Positions 32,999 through 41,748 of a stretch of DNA of 64,000 nt are shown here, piece after piece. Position 1 is the stretch's first letter. Every line of letters begins with the position of its first letter. The stretch spans positions 4,092,001 through 4,156,000 of the forward strand of contig NC_017506.1 in the NCBI RefSeq assembly GCF_000166295.1, written 5' to 3'. The notes below the pieces were generated by a model. It searched no databases, was not told the origin of the DNA, and worked only from the letters and a program-made list of their open reading frames with translations. Source of the stretch: Marinobacter adhaerens HP15. GTDB taxonomy: Bacteria; Pseudomonadota; Gammaproteobacteria; Pseudomonadales; Oleiphilaceae. Position numbers and translations under genes: made by a program.

Positions 32999-33616
32999 AT
33001 GAACCAACCGATGGCAATCGATGAACTGGTATCAGTAGCACAAGCCGAGGCCATGGGGGAGCTAGACGCCCCGATGATGGCCATCGTCCTGTCCAGTGAA
33101 CAAAGCTACGACTTGCCCATCAATTCCCTTGAAACCGATGCCGACAAGGCCCGCTGGGGTTTGATCCTCCGCGCTGCCCGCGAGCATGTGGAAGCGGATG
33201 CCGTGGCAGTGCTCTATCCGGCCTGGACCACCATCCGTCACAAGAAACCAGAGGTGGAGGCCGAAGCGGCTCCCGAAACTCTTGCGGAGGAATCTGAAGG
33301 CTCTGATGATTCAGACGGACCTATAGACACCCTGTTTGTGCAGCTGCACACCAGGGACCACGTTTACTGGCGGGGTTTTGAACAGATTCGGGATCCCAAG
33401 CACCAGCGCATTATCGGCTTCCGCCGGATCAAGGCGCTGTCCACCGATTACAAGCGAGACGAAGCGCCTTCCGTCGCCTCCTGGCTGAGCACCCTGTTCG
33501 AGCCGCTGCCGGAAGAAGGTGAAGAGACCACGGTAGACCGCGAACTGGCCGACCTGCTGGAAGAGCCGGAAGTCAGTGCAGCGCTCTATCCGCGTCAGAT
33601 GCGGGCCCTGCACTAA
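32999..33616 (+). CDS. Acidic protein of unknown function
   Basis: I do not recognise this 205-residue protein. An N-terminal alpha/beta part (about 1-80, with DLPINSLETDADKARWGLILRAAREHVEADAVAVLYPAW) and a second part (about 105-150, DTLFVQLHTRDHVYWRGFEQIRDPKHQRIIGFRRIKAL) flank a Glu/Asp/Ser-rich linker (about 84-104). The C-terminus is acidic. There is no signal peptide or membrane helix. A strong GAGGAGG site ten bases before the ATG and normal codon use show that it is a real gene. It stands alone between amidase and the convergent HupE gene. Confidence 0.8.
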   Translation: MNQPMAIDELVSVAQAEAMGELDAPMMAIVLSSEQSYDLPINSLETDADKARWGLILRAAREHVEADAVAVLYPAWTTIRHKKPEVEAEAAPETLAEESEGSDDSDGPIDTLFVQLHTRDHVYWRGFEQIRDPKHQRIIGFRRIKALSTDYKRDEAPSVASWLSTLFEPLPEEGEETTVDRELADLLEEPEVSAALYPRQMRALH

Positions 33617-33633
33617 GGTCATCCGGCGCGCGC

Positions 33634-34764
33634 TCAGAACAAGGGCGCGCGCTGGACAACCCAGAACAGGCTGATCGCACCAATGCCTGCCAGCATCACT
33701 GGCACGGCGCCCTTTTGGTACATCCGATTTTTGCCCAGATAAACCAGTACCGGGAACCCCACCACCAACAAGGCCAGCTGACCGAGTTCCACTCCGAGGT
33801 TGAAACCTGCCAGCGCCACCGCCAAGCCGGATATGCCACTGGTGAGATCGCCCAGAACACTGGCGAAGCCAAAACCGTGTACCAGACCGAATCCGAACGC
33901 GAGCTTCCAGGTTTTGCGTCCAAAAATAGGCCAGGCCACATTCAATGCTGCCAATCCGATGGACAGCGCAATAACCGTTTCCACCCATGCAATGGGCAGT
34001 GAAACGATATCAAGGGCGGCCAGCGCCAGAGTGATGGAGTGCGCCACGGTAAAGGCCGTGATTATGCCGGCCAGTCCGAGGAGTCGCCCTCGTAGGCCTG
34101 TCGACTGGTCGCTGGGCCCCTGGGTTTTGGCCGTGGACAGCGTTGCCGGAATAATCAGAACCAGCAGGAAAAGCATGTGGTCCAGGCCGATCAGCAGGTG
34201 GACGATACCTTCATAGACAAACGTTTTGAAGACACTGAAATAACCTGGTGTGTCGGTACCTGCCAGATCCAGAGTCCGGGAGTCAGGCCCTAATACGGCC
34301 AGACGCGTCTGCCCGTTATAGTCCAGGCTCACCAGACCCCGATGCAATGCATCCTGCTTAAACAGTAAGTTATACTCTAGCGCTTCGGGCGGCTCACCGT
34401 CGGGGCAACGAATGGCGTAACGGGCGGCAGAATAGACGCCGTCACTGTGCTCGCTGATACCCCATTTCTTGCCGGCCAGATTGCAGTTGCCACTGCTGTT
34501 CGAAAAGGTGAGCGCGGATTCCACGGTTCGCGTGATTTCTGGTCTCGACTGGCGCAGTTCCCGACCGGATACTTCGTTATCGCCGTTGCTATCAATGCTC
34601 ATCAGCAGCGCGAGGTCCCGCAGCGCAACATCCATTCGAAGCTCGGTCGGACCGCTGTCGAGGTACAGAAAACTGTCGCTTGCCTTGTGTGCCGCTGTCA
34701 TCCCACTGAATGTTGCCAGCGCTACTGTGATCAAGGCGAGCCATATTCTTCTTGTGATCGTCAT
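33634..34764 (-). CDS. HupE/UreJ-2 family membrane protein with EF-hand
   Basis: The 376-residue protein has a signal peptide (about 1-24), a soluble extracytoplasmic domain of about 170 residues, and six C-terminal helices of the HupE/UreJ_2 type (GIVHLLIGLDHMLFLLVLIIPA, FTVAHSITLALAAL, FGFGLVHGFGFASVLGDL), with the His residues typical of that family. The soluble part has a canonical 12-residue EF-hand loop at 58-69 (DSNGDNEVSGRE). HupE-type proteins are linked to metal or nickel supply, but this long form is uncharacterised. ATG 34764 has CGGAG upstream and overlaps the TPR gene by four bases; it ends the DUF4331 operon. Confidence 0.82.
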   Translation of the reverse strand: MTITRRIWLALITVALATFSGMTAAHKASDSFLYLDSGPTELRMDVALRDLALLMSIDSNGDNEVSGRELRQSRPEITRTVESALTFSNSSGNCNLAGKKWGISEHSDGVYSAARYAIRCPDGEPPEALEYNLLFKQDALHRGLVSLDYNGQTRLAVLGPDSRTLDLAGTDTPGYFSVFKTFVYEGIVHLLIGLDHMLFLLVLIIPATLSTAKTQGPSDQSTGLRGRLLGLAGIITAFTVAHSITLALAALDIVSLPIAWVETVIALSIGLAALNVAWPIFGRKTWKLAFGFGLVHGFGFASVLGDLTSGISGLAVALAGFNLGVELGQLALLVVGFPVLVYLGKNRMYQKGAVPVMLAGIGAISLFWVVQRAPLF

Positions 34765-35972
34765 TGTTTGAACTCCGGAAAGCGGGCATCGCTTTGACCC
34801 TGCTGACTGAGCCATTCGCTCACTCTTTGATACTGGGGCCTGTCACCTGAAGTCTGCGCGGATCTCAGTAAAAGCCGGGTGTCCAGGGGTTCCCTCTGAC
34901 TCTCCCAGTTTTCGATGGCCTGTCTCAGGGCATCGTGCGGCTGGTTTTCTACATCCAGCTGGAAACGGGCAACATCCCTGGCGTGCAGTAAAGTGCCTCG
35001 CCAGCGAGCCTCTTCAAATCGTTGCCTTAAACGACGGTTCAGTTCGTCACTGCCAGGGTGGCCCATGCGTTTCATGGCGATGGCCCGAATCACGGCAAGT
35101 GTGTCAACGGCCTCGAATCCGTGAGTGAGTGTCAAAACGCGCTCGAGCTGGTCCTGCTCAAGGAGCCAGTCGGCAAGTTGGGCTCGGGTATACAGGTCGC
35201 TCGGAGATGCCTGCAAAACCCTTCGCCAATGCAGTTCGGCTTCGGACAGCCCTGCCTGGGCCGCGATATCGCCGAGGGTGCCCTCGGTCCAGAGTCGACT
35301 GGTGGAATCAGCCTGCTGGCGGCCTGTCGACTTGGCGAGTTGTTGAGCAAGATTCCGGTAGGCTTTTTGAGGGTCGGATGTCCTCGCCTGCACGGAAGCC
35401 AGGCAACTCTTCGCTATCAGGCCGGGATAGGCCGACTGAAGTGCCTGACAATGCCGCCCGGCCTCGGTGTAACGACCTTGAACCAGCTCGAGATTGGCAA
35501 GGGTCAGACGAGCCTGGATACGTTGTTGATTGTCCGAAGAGCTTGAAATTACCTGTTCAAGATCGGCGCGGGCGGAATCAAATTGATGCAGGCTCTGGCG
35601 CAGAGTCGCCCGGAGGACCCTCAGCCGGTGGGTCAGCTGCTCTTCCGGCCAGCGATTAATCAATGTCTGGGCGTACCCCAGATATCTCGGATCACCACTG
35701 GCCCTGGCCTGTGTGATCAGCATTTGCAGACGGTCCCCAGCCTCTTTGGGTGAGTCCGTCTCCCGGAATATTTCGGTAGCGGTGTTGGGTAACCTGGTCA
35801 GTATTTCATCGTCCCTGAACTCCGTGATGATGGCATCCGGGGCGGCTTGGATCTGGAAGGGCGCGAAAATCGCAATCAACCAAAAAGTCCTGCCCCGAAG
35901 GGCAGGCAAAGAAAAGACCGGCCCGAGAAAGCGGGAAAACCGGCCATGTGGAGTTTTATTGAAGGAGGTCAT
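34761..35972 (-). CDS. Exported TPR-like repeat protein
   Basis: A 403-residue protein with an N-terminal membrane or signal segment (FWLIAIFAPFQIQAAPDA, about 30-47) and a mature part made of helical repeats: tandem 34-residue-like units such as RADLEQVISSSSDNQQRIQARLTLANLELVQGRYTEAGRHCQALQSAYP and AELHWRRVLQASPSDLYTRAQLADWLLEQDQLERVL. It is probably a periplasmic scaffold for its neighbours. ATG 35972 and the earlier ATG 35999 are both possible; each overlaps the lipoprotein gene. The stop overlaps the HupE start (ATGA), showing tight coupling. Confidence 0.8.
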   Translation of the reverse strand: MTSFNKTPHGRFSRFLGPVFSLPALRGRTFWLIAIFAPFQIQAAPDAIITEFRDDEILTRLPNTATEIFRETDSPKEAGDRLQMLITQARASGDPRYLGYAQTLINRWPEEQLTHRLRVLRATLRQSLHQFDSARADLEQVISSSSDNQQRIQARLTLANLELVQGRYTEAGRHCQALQSAYPGLIAKSCLASVQARTSDPQKAYRNLAQQLAKSTGRQQADSTSRLWTEGTLGDIAAQAGLSEAELHWRRVLQASPSDLYTRAQLADWLLEQDQLERVLTLTHGFEAVDTLAVIRAIAMKRMGHPGSDELNRRLRQRFEEARWRGTLLHARDVARFQLDVENQPHDALRQAIENWESQREPLDTRLLLRSAQTSGDRPQYQRVSEWLSQQGQSDARFPEFKQ

Positions 35973-36192
35973 CGAAAGCCTGTGGATTGTTCTGGTCATT
36001 GAAACTCAGGTCGACTCCGTTGACGTTCTCCGGCTGGGCCTCGTCGGTAGTCCGGTCGAACTGGGTCTTAACAAACTCCGTGAAATCAATGGTCGGAGCC
36101 GGCGCCTCCGCCCGGCTGTTCGACCCATCGAAGCAGCCGGCCATGAATAGCGACATCGCGCAGATCGCCGTGAGCTTTGTGAGTAATTTCAT
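35956..36192 (-). CDS. Small lipoprotein of unknown function
   Basis: A 78-residue protein starting MKLLTKLTAICAMSLFMAGCFDGSNS, a lipoprotein signal peptide with Cys19 as the lipidated residue. Asp at +3 and Phe at +2 do not give a clear inner-membrane retention signal. The mature part is short, acidic and without a known domain (NGVDLSFNDQNNPQAFDDLLQ end). ATG 36192 has GGGAG seven bases upstream; ATG 36198 is too close to it. It lies 13 nt behind the DUF4331 gene and overlaps the TPR gene, so it is part of this operon and may be an anchor for it. Confidence 0.75.
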   Translation of the reverse strand: MKLLTKLTAICAMSLFMAGCFDGSNSRAEAPAPTIDFTEFVKTQFDRTTDEAQPENVNGVDLSFNDQNNPQAFDDLLQ

Positions 36193-36205
36193 AGCCATCT
36201 CCCGG

Positions 36206-37690
36206 TTATTCGTTAGGTGAACCGGCGATAGGTGTCGCCAGGTAAGGGAACGACTCGTAGTCCGCAGACAGGCTGGCAGGATCTGCTGCCAACTGGACGC
36301 CGTCGGTGTACTCGAGGCTGCCATCGGGCGCATCGGCGGGGTCTGCCAGTACACCCATGGCGACGCGAAGCGCAATGTCGACGGTGTCATCGTAGGGCCG
36401 GCGGCCATTCGGGAAGCCGGCGTTGTCACCCGCCAGAACACCAAGATCGCTCTGGCTGTCCAGCGGCGTTGGCGCAACGGCGGGCGTCAGTCGCAACATT
36501 TCGGAGGCAGTTACGCCCTCGGGCATGTTGACTCCCGGTACGCCAGTGAGGAATGCCGTGACAAGATCGTTGCGCGGAAAGTTGTTCGGTGCAGTCACGG
36601 GGAACAGCACTTCCAGCAGCTCCGGCAGTGTCGGGTGTGTCACATAGGCGGCGAACTGACCATCATCCTTGGGTTCGCTGGCGTTGAAACGGTCTTTGTC
36701 CTTGAGTCCGATAACTACCTCATTTACCAGCGGCATGCCCAGGCGGGAAACCTGGGTGTAGGCTCCGCCTTCAACGGTTGCACCACGGCTTTCACTGCTG
36801 GGGGCAGGGTTGATGATGCGTGCCTGACGAACGCTCGCCGTTGTCCAGGCACCGATGACCGGCTGGCCGTTGGAGTTCATGGCGGTGCCGGTCAGGCACT
36901 CTGTAGGTACCTCCAGGGCAAAGGAGGTCACGTTCTTGTCGGCCAGATCACCGGGACCTTCTCCATCCCGGGCGCCCAGGGGGTTGGTGTTCACCAGGTC
37001 AAAAATTTCACCCAGGTTCACTGCAAACGCCTCCTGGCGCTGGCCGACAAATACCCGGCCGTTGGTGCCGCAGCCGGGAATGGCGATATCAAACACGTGT
37101 TGGCTGGCGTAGCCGGCGTAATCACCAAAGGACTTCGCACCAATGTTATCCAGGGGTTTGTCAAAGACTTCAGTACCGGTGCTTACGTTGGTGGCGGCTT
37201 GCACGGCCCCCGTGCGGCGATCGCCGGAAATGACATCCACTGTGTAGGTTTGCCGCAACTGGACGTTGGTGTCGTCACTTGCATCGCCAATGTTCTTGAG
37301 GGGAACGGACACCATCCGCTGGTCGCCATCCGGCCCGACCGGCAACTGAAGGTCGTTCAGGTTGTCTTCCAGTTGGAAGCGGAACGTCAGGTCCTCAATG
37401 GCATCGCCGTCATTGTCGACGTGAATTTCATAGATGGCATCGTCATCCAGATCAAAATAGTTGGGACCGCCATAGGCGTCCTGCAGTGGCAGGTAATTGG
37501 CAATCAGGGTCACGAAATCGCTTCGGCCACTCTCGTAGCTCCGGAACATATAGAAGTCCGTTCCGTCGACTTTAGGAATTTCGGTGATGAAGGGTGCTTC
37601 ACGGTGACTTGAAGCCTGGACCAGGCCAGTGGCGAGGCAGGTTCCGGCCACGGCGATAGCGAGGCTGGACCGTTTCAGAATTGTTTTCAT
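36206..37690 (-). CDS. Exported DUF4331 protein
   Basis: The 494-residue protein has a signal peptide (about 1-26, ending LVQASSHREAP) and the DUF4331 opening SSHREAPFITEIPKVDGTDFYMFRSYESGR. Asp-rich stretches (DLDDDAIYEIHVDNDGDAIEDLTFRF) look like calcium-binding loops. It is secreted to the periplasm or beyond; no activity is known for the family. ATG 37690 is chosen because the signal peptide starts there, although the frame is open further upstream. It is the first gene of a four-gene unit (DUF4331, lipoprotein, TPR, HupE) and is divergent from an ECF sigma/anti-sigma pair, which is a natural candidate for its control. Confidence 0.85.
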   Translation of the reverse strand: MKTILKRSSLAIAVAGTCLATGLVQASSHREAPFITEIPKVDGTDFYMFRSYESGRSDFVTLIANYLPLQDAYGGPNYFDLDDDAIYEIHVDNDGDAIEDLTFRFQLEDNLNDLQLPVGPDGDQRMVSVPLKNIGDASDDTNVQLRQTYTVDVISGDRRTGAVQAATNVSTGTEVFDKPLDNIGAKSFGDYAGYASQHVFDIAIPGCGTNGRVFVGQRQEAFAVNLGEIFDLVNTNPLGARDGEGPGDLADKNVTSFALEVPTECLTGTAMNSNGQPVIGAWTTASVRQARIINPAPSSESRGATVEGGAYTQVSRLGMPLVNEVVIGLKDKDRFNASEPKDDGQFAAYVTHPTLPELLEVLFPVTAPNNFPRNDLVTAFLTGVPGVNMPEGVTASEMLRLTPAVAPTPLDSQSDLGVLAGDNAGFPNGRRPYDDTVDIALRVAMGVLADPADAPDGSLEYTDGVQLAADPASLSADYESFPYLATPIAGSPNE

Positions 37691-37844
37691 GTCGCTTTCC
37701 TCTTTGTGTTTTGTGCGTCGGAGGAAGGAACGAGCGGGCCCGTTGAAAAGTTGCAGTCGCTGGGAAAATTCTTTTCGGCATAAGCGCAACTTCCGCTTCC
37801 GTGCGCCCGTACCTGGGGCATAAACCATAACAACGAGGGTGTTT

Positions 37845-38402
37845 ATGGCTTCTGTCGAGGTAAATCAGGATGAGTTGATGCGACTGCTGCGTTCCGTAGC
37901 CAGGAAGGATCGACAAGCGTTCCAACAACTCTACAGTCAGGTGGCGGCGAGAATGTTTGGCCTGTGCGTCAAGCTCGCGAACCATCGTGAATTGGCGGAA
38001 GAAGCGATGCAGGAGAGCTTCATCCAGATCTGGCATCACGCGGGCGAATACCACCGGGATCGGGGCGCGCCTCTGGCCTGGATGATGACCATTGCCCGCT
38101 ACCGAACTCTTGATCTGATGCGCGCCCGGAAAGTACGGCAGACGGCCGGCGATGAGCACCTTGAACAGGTTGAGGACAAGCGGGGTGGGCCTATGGATGA
38201 TTCGTTGCGCACCTCCGGCGAGGCACAGCTGACCGGCTGCCTGGAAGAACTCAGCGATGTTCAGCGGGATAGCATCCTGCTCGCCTATTACCGGGGCTTT
38301 ACTCACGATGAGTTGTCGGAAACTTTCAATTCTCCGGTAGGCACCGTTAAGAGCTGGATTCGAAGGGGGCTTATGGCGCTTAAGAGGTGTCTTGAACGAT
38401 GA
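37845..38402 (+). CDS. ECF sigma factor
   Basis: The 185-residue protein has sigma-70 region 2 (about 20-90: FQQLYSQVAARMFGLCVKLANHRELAEEAMQESFIQIWHHAGEY ... LAWMMTIARYRTLDLMRARK) and region 4 (about 125-180: LEELSDVQRDSILLAYYRGFTHDELSETFNSPVGTVKSWIRRGLMALKRCL). It directs RNA polymerase to a small set of promoters. ATG 37845 has GAGGG five bases upstream; GTG 37839 is too close. Its stop overlaps the anti-sigma start (ATGA). The divergent DUF4331 operon is its likely target; I could not find a clear ECF -35 (AAC-type) motif in the 154-nt gap, though AAC occurs at GGAAC. Confidence 0.92.
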   Translation: MASVEVNQDELMRLLRSVARKDRQAFQQLYSQVAARMFGLCVKLANHRELAEEAMQESFIQIWHHAGEYHRDRGAPLAWMMTIARYRTLDLMRARKVRQTAGDEHLEQVEDKRGGPMDDSLRTSGEAQLTGCLEELSDVQRDSILLAYYRGFTHDELSETFNSPVGTVKSWIRRGLMALKRCLER

Positions 38403-39100
38403 GAAAATCACCTGAGCGCGTAGAGATTCTCGCAGCGGAATATGTTCTGGGATCCCTCAAAGGCCCCGCCCGTCTCCGCTTTGAAGGATGGATGATGGAG
38501 TCAGGCCGGGTACGCCAGGAAGTGTGGTTCTGGGAACAGCAGTTGGGCGCGTTATCGACGGCCGCACCGCAGGAAACCCCGCCGCCCCGAGTATGGTCAG
38601 ACATTCAAAAGCGCTTGTGGCCGGAACAGGCCACAACGACAGCCGAGTCCCCGGCAAAAACCGGTTGGTTCTGGCCAGGCTGGGGCTTGATGGCAACGGC
38701 TGCGGCGGTTCTTTTCGCAGTACTGTTGCTGCAGCAGCCGACCCCGGGTGTGGAGCGACCCTTGTTGGCCGGGGCAATTATCAAGGCCGATATGGGCGAT
38801 CCGCTGTGGCTATTGAGTGAAACCGGTAGTGGTAACCTGCTGAAGTTGCGCTCTGTTGCCGCAGGCACCGCCGAGTCAGGCAAAGATTATGAGCTCTGGG
38901 TTGTTCCGGAGGATGGTGAGCCACTTTCTCTCGGGGTCCTCCCGGCGGGTGACACTCATGAGGTGGCGCTGTCGGATGAAGCCCAAAGCTCCTTGACCCG
39001 CAGCCGGACCCTGGCAATCAGTCTTGAACCCGAAGGCGGTTCACCGACCGGATCGCCAACCGGGCCGGTTTTGCACGTCACCAGGCTCTACGAGCTCTGA
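38399..39100 (+). CDS. Anti-sigma factor, RskA/ChrR-like
   Basis: The 233-residue protein has an N-terminal sigma-binding part (about 1-85: AAEYVLGSLKGPARLRFEGWMMESGRVRQEVWFWEQQLGAL), a membrane helix (about 95-113) and a C-terminal anti-sigma-K/RskA domain (about 125-233: YELWVVPEDGEPLSLGVLPAG ... LAISLEPEGGSPTGSPTGPVLHVTRL). It should hold the ECF sigma at the membrane until a periplasmic signal releases it. It overlaps the sigma gene by four bases. There is no zinc HxxxCxxC motif, so signal release probably does not depend on zinc or redox. It converges with the HDOD gene, 7 nt apart. Confidence 0.88.
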   Translation: MRKSPERVEILAAEYVLGSLKGPARLRFEGWMMESGRVRQEVWFWEQQLGALSTAAPQETPPPRVWSDIQKRLWPEQATTTAESPAKTGWFWPGWGLMATAAAVLFAVLLLQQPTPGVERPLLAGAIIKADMGDPLWLLSETGSGNLLKLRSVAAGTAESGKDYELWVVPEDGEPLSLGVLPAGDTHEVALSDEAQSSLTRSRTLAISLEPEGGSPTGSPTGPVLHVTRLYEL

Positions 39101-39107
39101 GTCAATG

Positions 39108-40496
39108 CTAATGGGTAGAGAGTAAGGTCAGGCACAGCTGCGCGTTCTGGATGAAGTGGCCGAACGCTGATAGCTGCTCTTTTGAGGGCAGGTAAGCACC
39201 GGCTGCATTGTCGGCATAGAACAGACCGACCAGCCTTCCATTTGCCTTGATCGGGCCAATCAACGCCGGCACTTTGCCCAGCCAGCGATCATACGCCACG
39301 CCTTCGGCGTTTGGTTTTGGTTCGTAGATGCTGCAGTGGGCATGAGGCAGAAGCGGGCCCAGTGGCCCGGTGCCGTCCTTGGGAATCACGAAGTGTTCAC
39401 GCCATTCCTCGGTGCCGCGGCCGCCGAGTTTTCTGGGCACCAGTTCGTTGCCGGTGCGGTCACTCATCAACAGGGCGACTCGCTGCATACCAATAGCCCG
39501 GTGTATGCCTTCAATTACCAGCTGACAGACTTCGTTGATATCCGGTTTCTCGGCGAGGCAATGGCTTAATTCGCGCAGGATTTCCAGCTGCAGCTCCGCA
39601 TCCATGTCCGGCGCCCTTGCGCCGGTGTCGCCTGATTTGCCCTCGGCGCCCGGCATCATGGCAGTGACTTGCGGAATGCCCAGGGAAACGGCCACGCGGG
39701 TAGCCTCCGATGCGTTCACCTTGAGCTGGTCGCGAACCACCGCCGGGGGCTCACCAATATCCCTGCCCAGGCGTTCCAGTACCTTGTCCATGTCCGGACC
39801 GCTCCAGCCCTGTTCTGACAGTCGGGCCATTTCCACGGAATTCCGCACCAGGCTCGAAGCCATGGAATTGGCCTGACCCGGAGACACAACATCCCTGATA
39901 AATGGCCCGAGGGACCAGGCCTCCACAAGACCGCGGGTGATTTCGGTAAACGTTGAGTGCAGAACGGCTTTCTGGGCCTCAACCGGCGGTTCCTCAAGCC
40001 GCAGTCGTTCCTCGAGTTCCGTCGCCTGTTCTGTCTCGCAGGACCAGAACGCCAGCTCGCCGATGTTCATCAGCAAGGCCCCGATAAAAACCTCCTCCAG
40101 GGCCGTTTCATTCCGTTTGGGCATCAGACACCGGGCCTGAACCGCGGCGTGAATGGCTCGTGCCAGGCAGCGCAAGAGGTGCGGGCGGTCGTTGCGTTTC
40201 AGGAGCGCGTCGACGATCAGCGAGGAAATGGCCATGGATTTCACGGCATCGAAGCCGATCAGGGTAATGGCCCGACTGACCGTGCTGACCTGCGTCCGCG
40301 TCTGGTTGTAGAACACGGTGTTGGACAGTCTCAGCACCTGGGAGGTGAGCTGGGCATCGTTGAGGATGACGTTGGCCAGTTCGTTGACCGTGCTGTTTCG
40401 GCTGTCCGTCAACTCGTTGATACGCTTGAGAGTATTGGCCAGAACCGGCAGCTCGACCTTGCTGAGATAAGTGACCCATGCCTGGGTAGAGTTCAT
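39108..40496 (-). CDS. HDOD-GAF signalling protein
   Basis: The 462-residue protein has an HDOD domain (about 10-225: LPVLANTLKRINELTDSRNSTVNELANVILNDAQLTSQVLRLSNTVFYN ... AITLIGFDAVKSMAISSLIVDALL) without the HD metal residues, and a C-terminal GAF-like domain (about 310-455: IGMQRVALLMSDRTGNELVP ... PALIGPIKANGRLVGLFYADNAAGAYL). HDOD proteins regulate chemotaxis, stress and secretion in gammaproteobacteria without known enzymatic activity. The ATG at 40496 begins the conserved part; a GTG at 40529 is possible. It is divergent from metN, with a 244-nt gap. Confidence 0.85.
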   Translation of the reverse strand: MNSTQAWVTYLSKVELPVLANTLKRINELTDSRNSTVNELANVILNDAQLTSQVLRLSNTVFYNQTRTQVSTVSRAITLIGFDAVKSMAISSLIVDALLKRNDRPHLLRCLARAIHAAVQARCLMPKRNETALEEVFIGALLMNIGELAFWSCETEQATELEERLRLEEPPVEAQKAVLHSTFTEITRGLVEAWSLGPFIRDVVSPGQANSMASSLVRNSVEMARLSEQGWSGPDMDKVLERLGRDIGEPPAVVRDQLKVNASEATRVAVSLGIPQVTAMMPGAEGKSGDTGARAPDMDAELQLEILRELSHCLAEKPDINEVCQLVIEGIHRAIGMQRVALLMSDRTGNELVPRKLGGRGTEEWREHFVIPKDGTGPLGPLLPHAHCSIYEPKPNAEGVAYDRWLGKVPALIGPIKANGRLVGLFYADNAAGAYLPSKEQLSAFGHFIQNAQLCLTLLSTH

Positions 40497-40697
40497 CCGT
40501 GAGGGCGTTGGCTGTTTTTCAATGGTCACGTTTTGGCATCTCTGGGTGGCGCGGCTCTCGAAACGGAGGGAAATTAAGGTTCTTGTGACATCCAAGTTTA
40601 GTTCAGGGCTGTGGCGGATGTCAGGTAACCGTTTGTGTAGGGATATCTACCCACACTGAGAATCATTCCGGAATTCGGGTTTGCCAACCGAATGGGC

Positions 40698-40703
40698 TAT
40701 AAT
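40698..40703 (+). promoter_or_regulatory. -10 element of the metNIQ operon
   Basis: A perfect TATAAT lies 38 nt upstream of the metN GTG. The best -35 at 17-18 bp is TTCGGG/TCGGGT, weak; a TTGCCA at 40681 is only 11 bp away. No MetJ box or S-box is evident in the short leader. Confidence 0.5.
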
Positions 40704-40740
40704 CGCCGGTTTTTAACGCTGCACCCACAAGGCGCTGATC

Positions 40741-41748
40741 GTGATTGTATTTGACCAGGTACAGAAGTCGTATCAGGTAGGCGGCCGGGCGATCCCCGCG
40801 CTTCATCCCACCGATATGACCATTGAAACCGGCGAGGTATTCGGCATCGTTGGCCATTCCGGCGCCGGTAAATCGACGCTGGTGCGTCTGATCAACCTGC
40901 TGGAACCACCCACCGGCGGTCGTATTCTGATCGACGACGAGAACATCACCGACTACGACGCTGCCGAACTCCGTGCCTTTCGCCGCAAGGTGGGAATGAT
41001 CTTCCAGCACTTCAACCTGCTGTCGTCGAAAACCGTGGCGGACAACATTGCCTTCCCCATGAAGCTGGCGGGCATCTACTCGAAGACCGAGATCCGTGAC
41101 CGGGTTGAGGAACTGCTGGCCCGGGTGAGCCTTACCGATCACGCCAACAAATACCCGTCGCAGCTCTCCGGCGGGCAGAAACAGCGAGTGGGCATTGCCC
41201 GCGCCCTGGCCTGCCGGCCCACGATCCTGCTGTGCGACGAAGCGACCAGCGCCCTCGACCCGCAAACGACCCAGTCGGTGCTGAAGCTACTTGCCGACAT
41301 CAACCGTGAGCTGGGCCTGACCATCGTACTGATCACCCATGAAATGGACGTGGTGCGCCGGGTCTGCGATCGCGTGGCAGTGATGGACGCTGGTGAAGTG
41401 GTCGAAATGGGACCGGTCAGCGAGGTGTTCCTGCACCCGAAGCACCCGACCACACGAGACTTTGTCTTCGAGAGCGAAAGCATTGACCGGGACGAACTCC
41501 AGGAAGACCTGAGCAAGGCCAGCGGCCGGATCCTCCGCCTGACCTTCAAGGGCGAATCCACCTATAAACCGCTGCTGGGCAGCGTTGCCCGGGAATCCGG
41601 CGTGGATTTCAGCATTCTTTCCGGCCGAATCGACCACATCAAGGACACACCCTACGGCCAGCTGACCCTGTCACTGGTGGGCGGTGATCTTGAGGTGGCC
41701 ATGCAGGCGCTCAAGGCTGCCGACGTTCACGTGGAGGTGCTGCGCTGA
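40741..41748 (+). CDS. metN: Methionine ABC transporter ATPase MetN
   Basis: A 335-residue ABC ATPase: Walker [10 protein letters not shown] (about 39-47), signature [15 protein letters not shown], Walker [14 protein letters not shown], and the C-terminal NIL/ACT-like regulatory domain of MetN (about 265-335: [52 protein letters not shown]), which senses intracellular methionine. It powers D/L-methionine import with MetI and MetQ. The start is GTG at 40741 and its TGA overlaps the metI ATG by one base. Confidence 0.95.
   Translation: MIVFDQVQKSYQVGGRAIPALHPTDMTIETGEVFGIVGHSGAGKSTLVRLINLLEPPTGGRILIDDENITDYDAAELRAFRRKVGMIFQHFNLLSSKTVADNIAFPMKLAGIYSKTEIRDRVEELLARVSLTDHANKYPSQLSGGQKQRVGIARALACRPTILLCDEATSALDPQTTQSVLKLLADINRELGLTIVLITHEMDVVRRVCDRVAVMDAGEVVEMGPVSEVFLHPKHPTTRDFVFESESIDRDELQEDLSKASGRILRLTFKGESTYKPLLGSVARESGVDFSILSGRIDHIKDTPYGQLTLSLVGGDLEVAMQALKAADVHVEVLR

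Noticed and set aside
40681..40703. TTGCCA as -35 of the metN promoter
   Set aside because: Spacing to TATAAT is 11 bp, too short for sigma-70.
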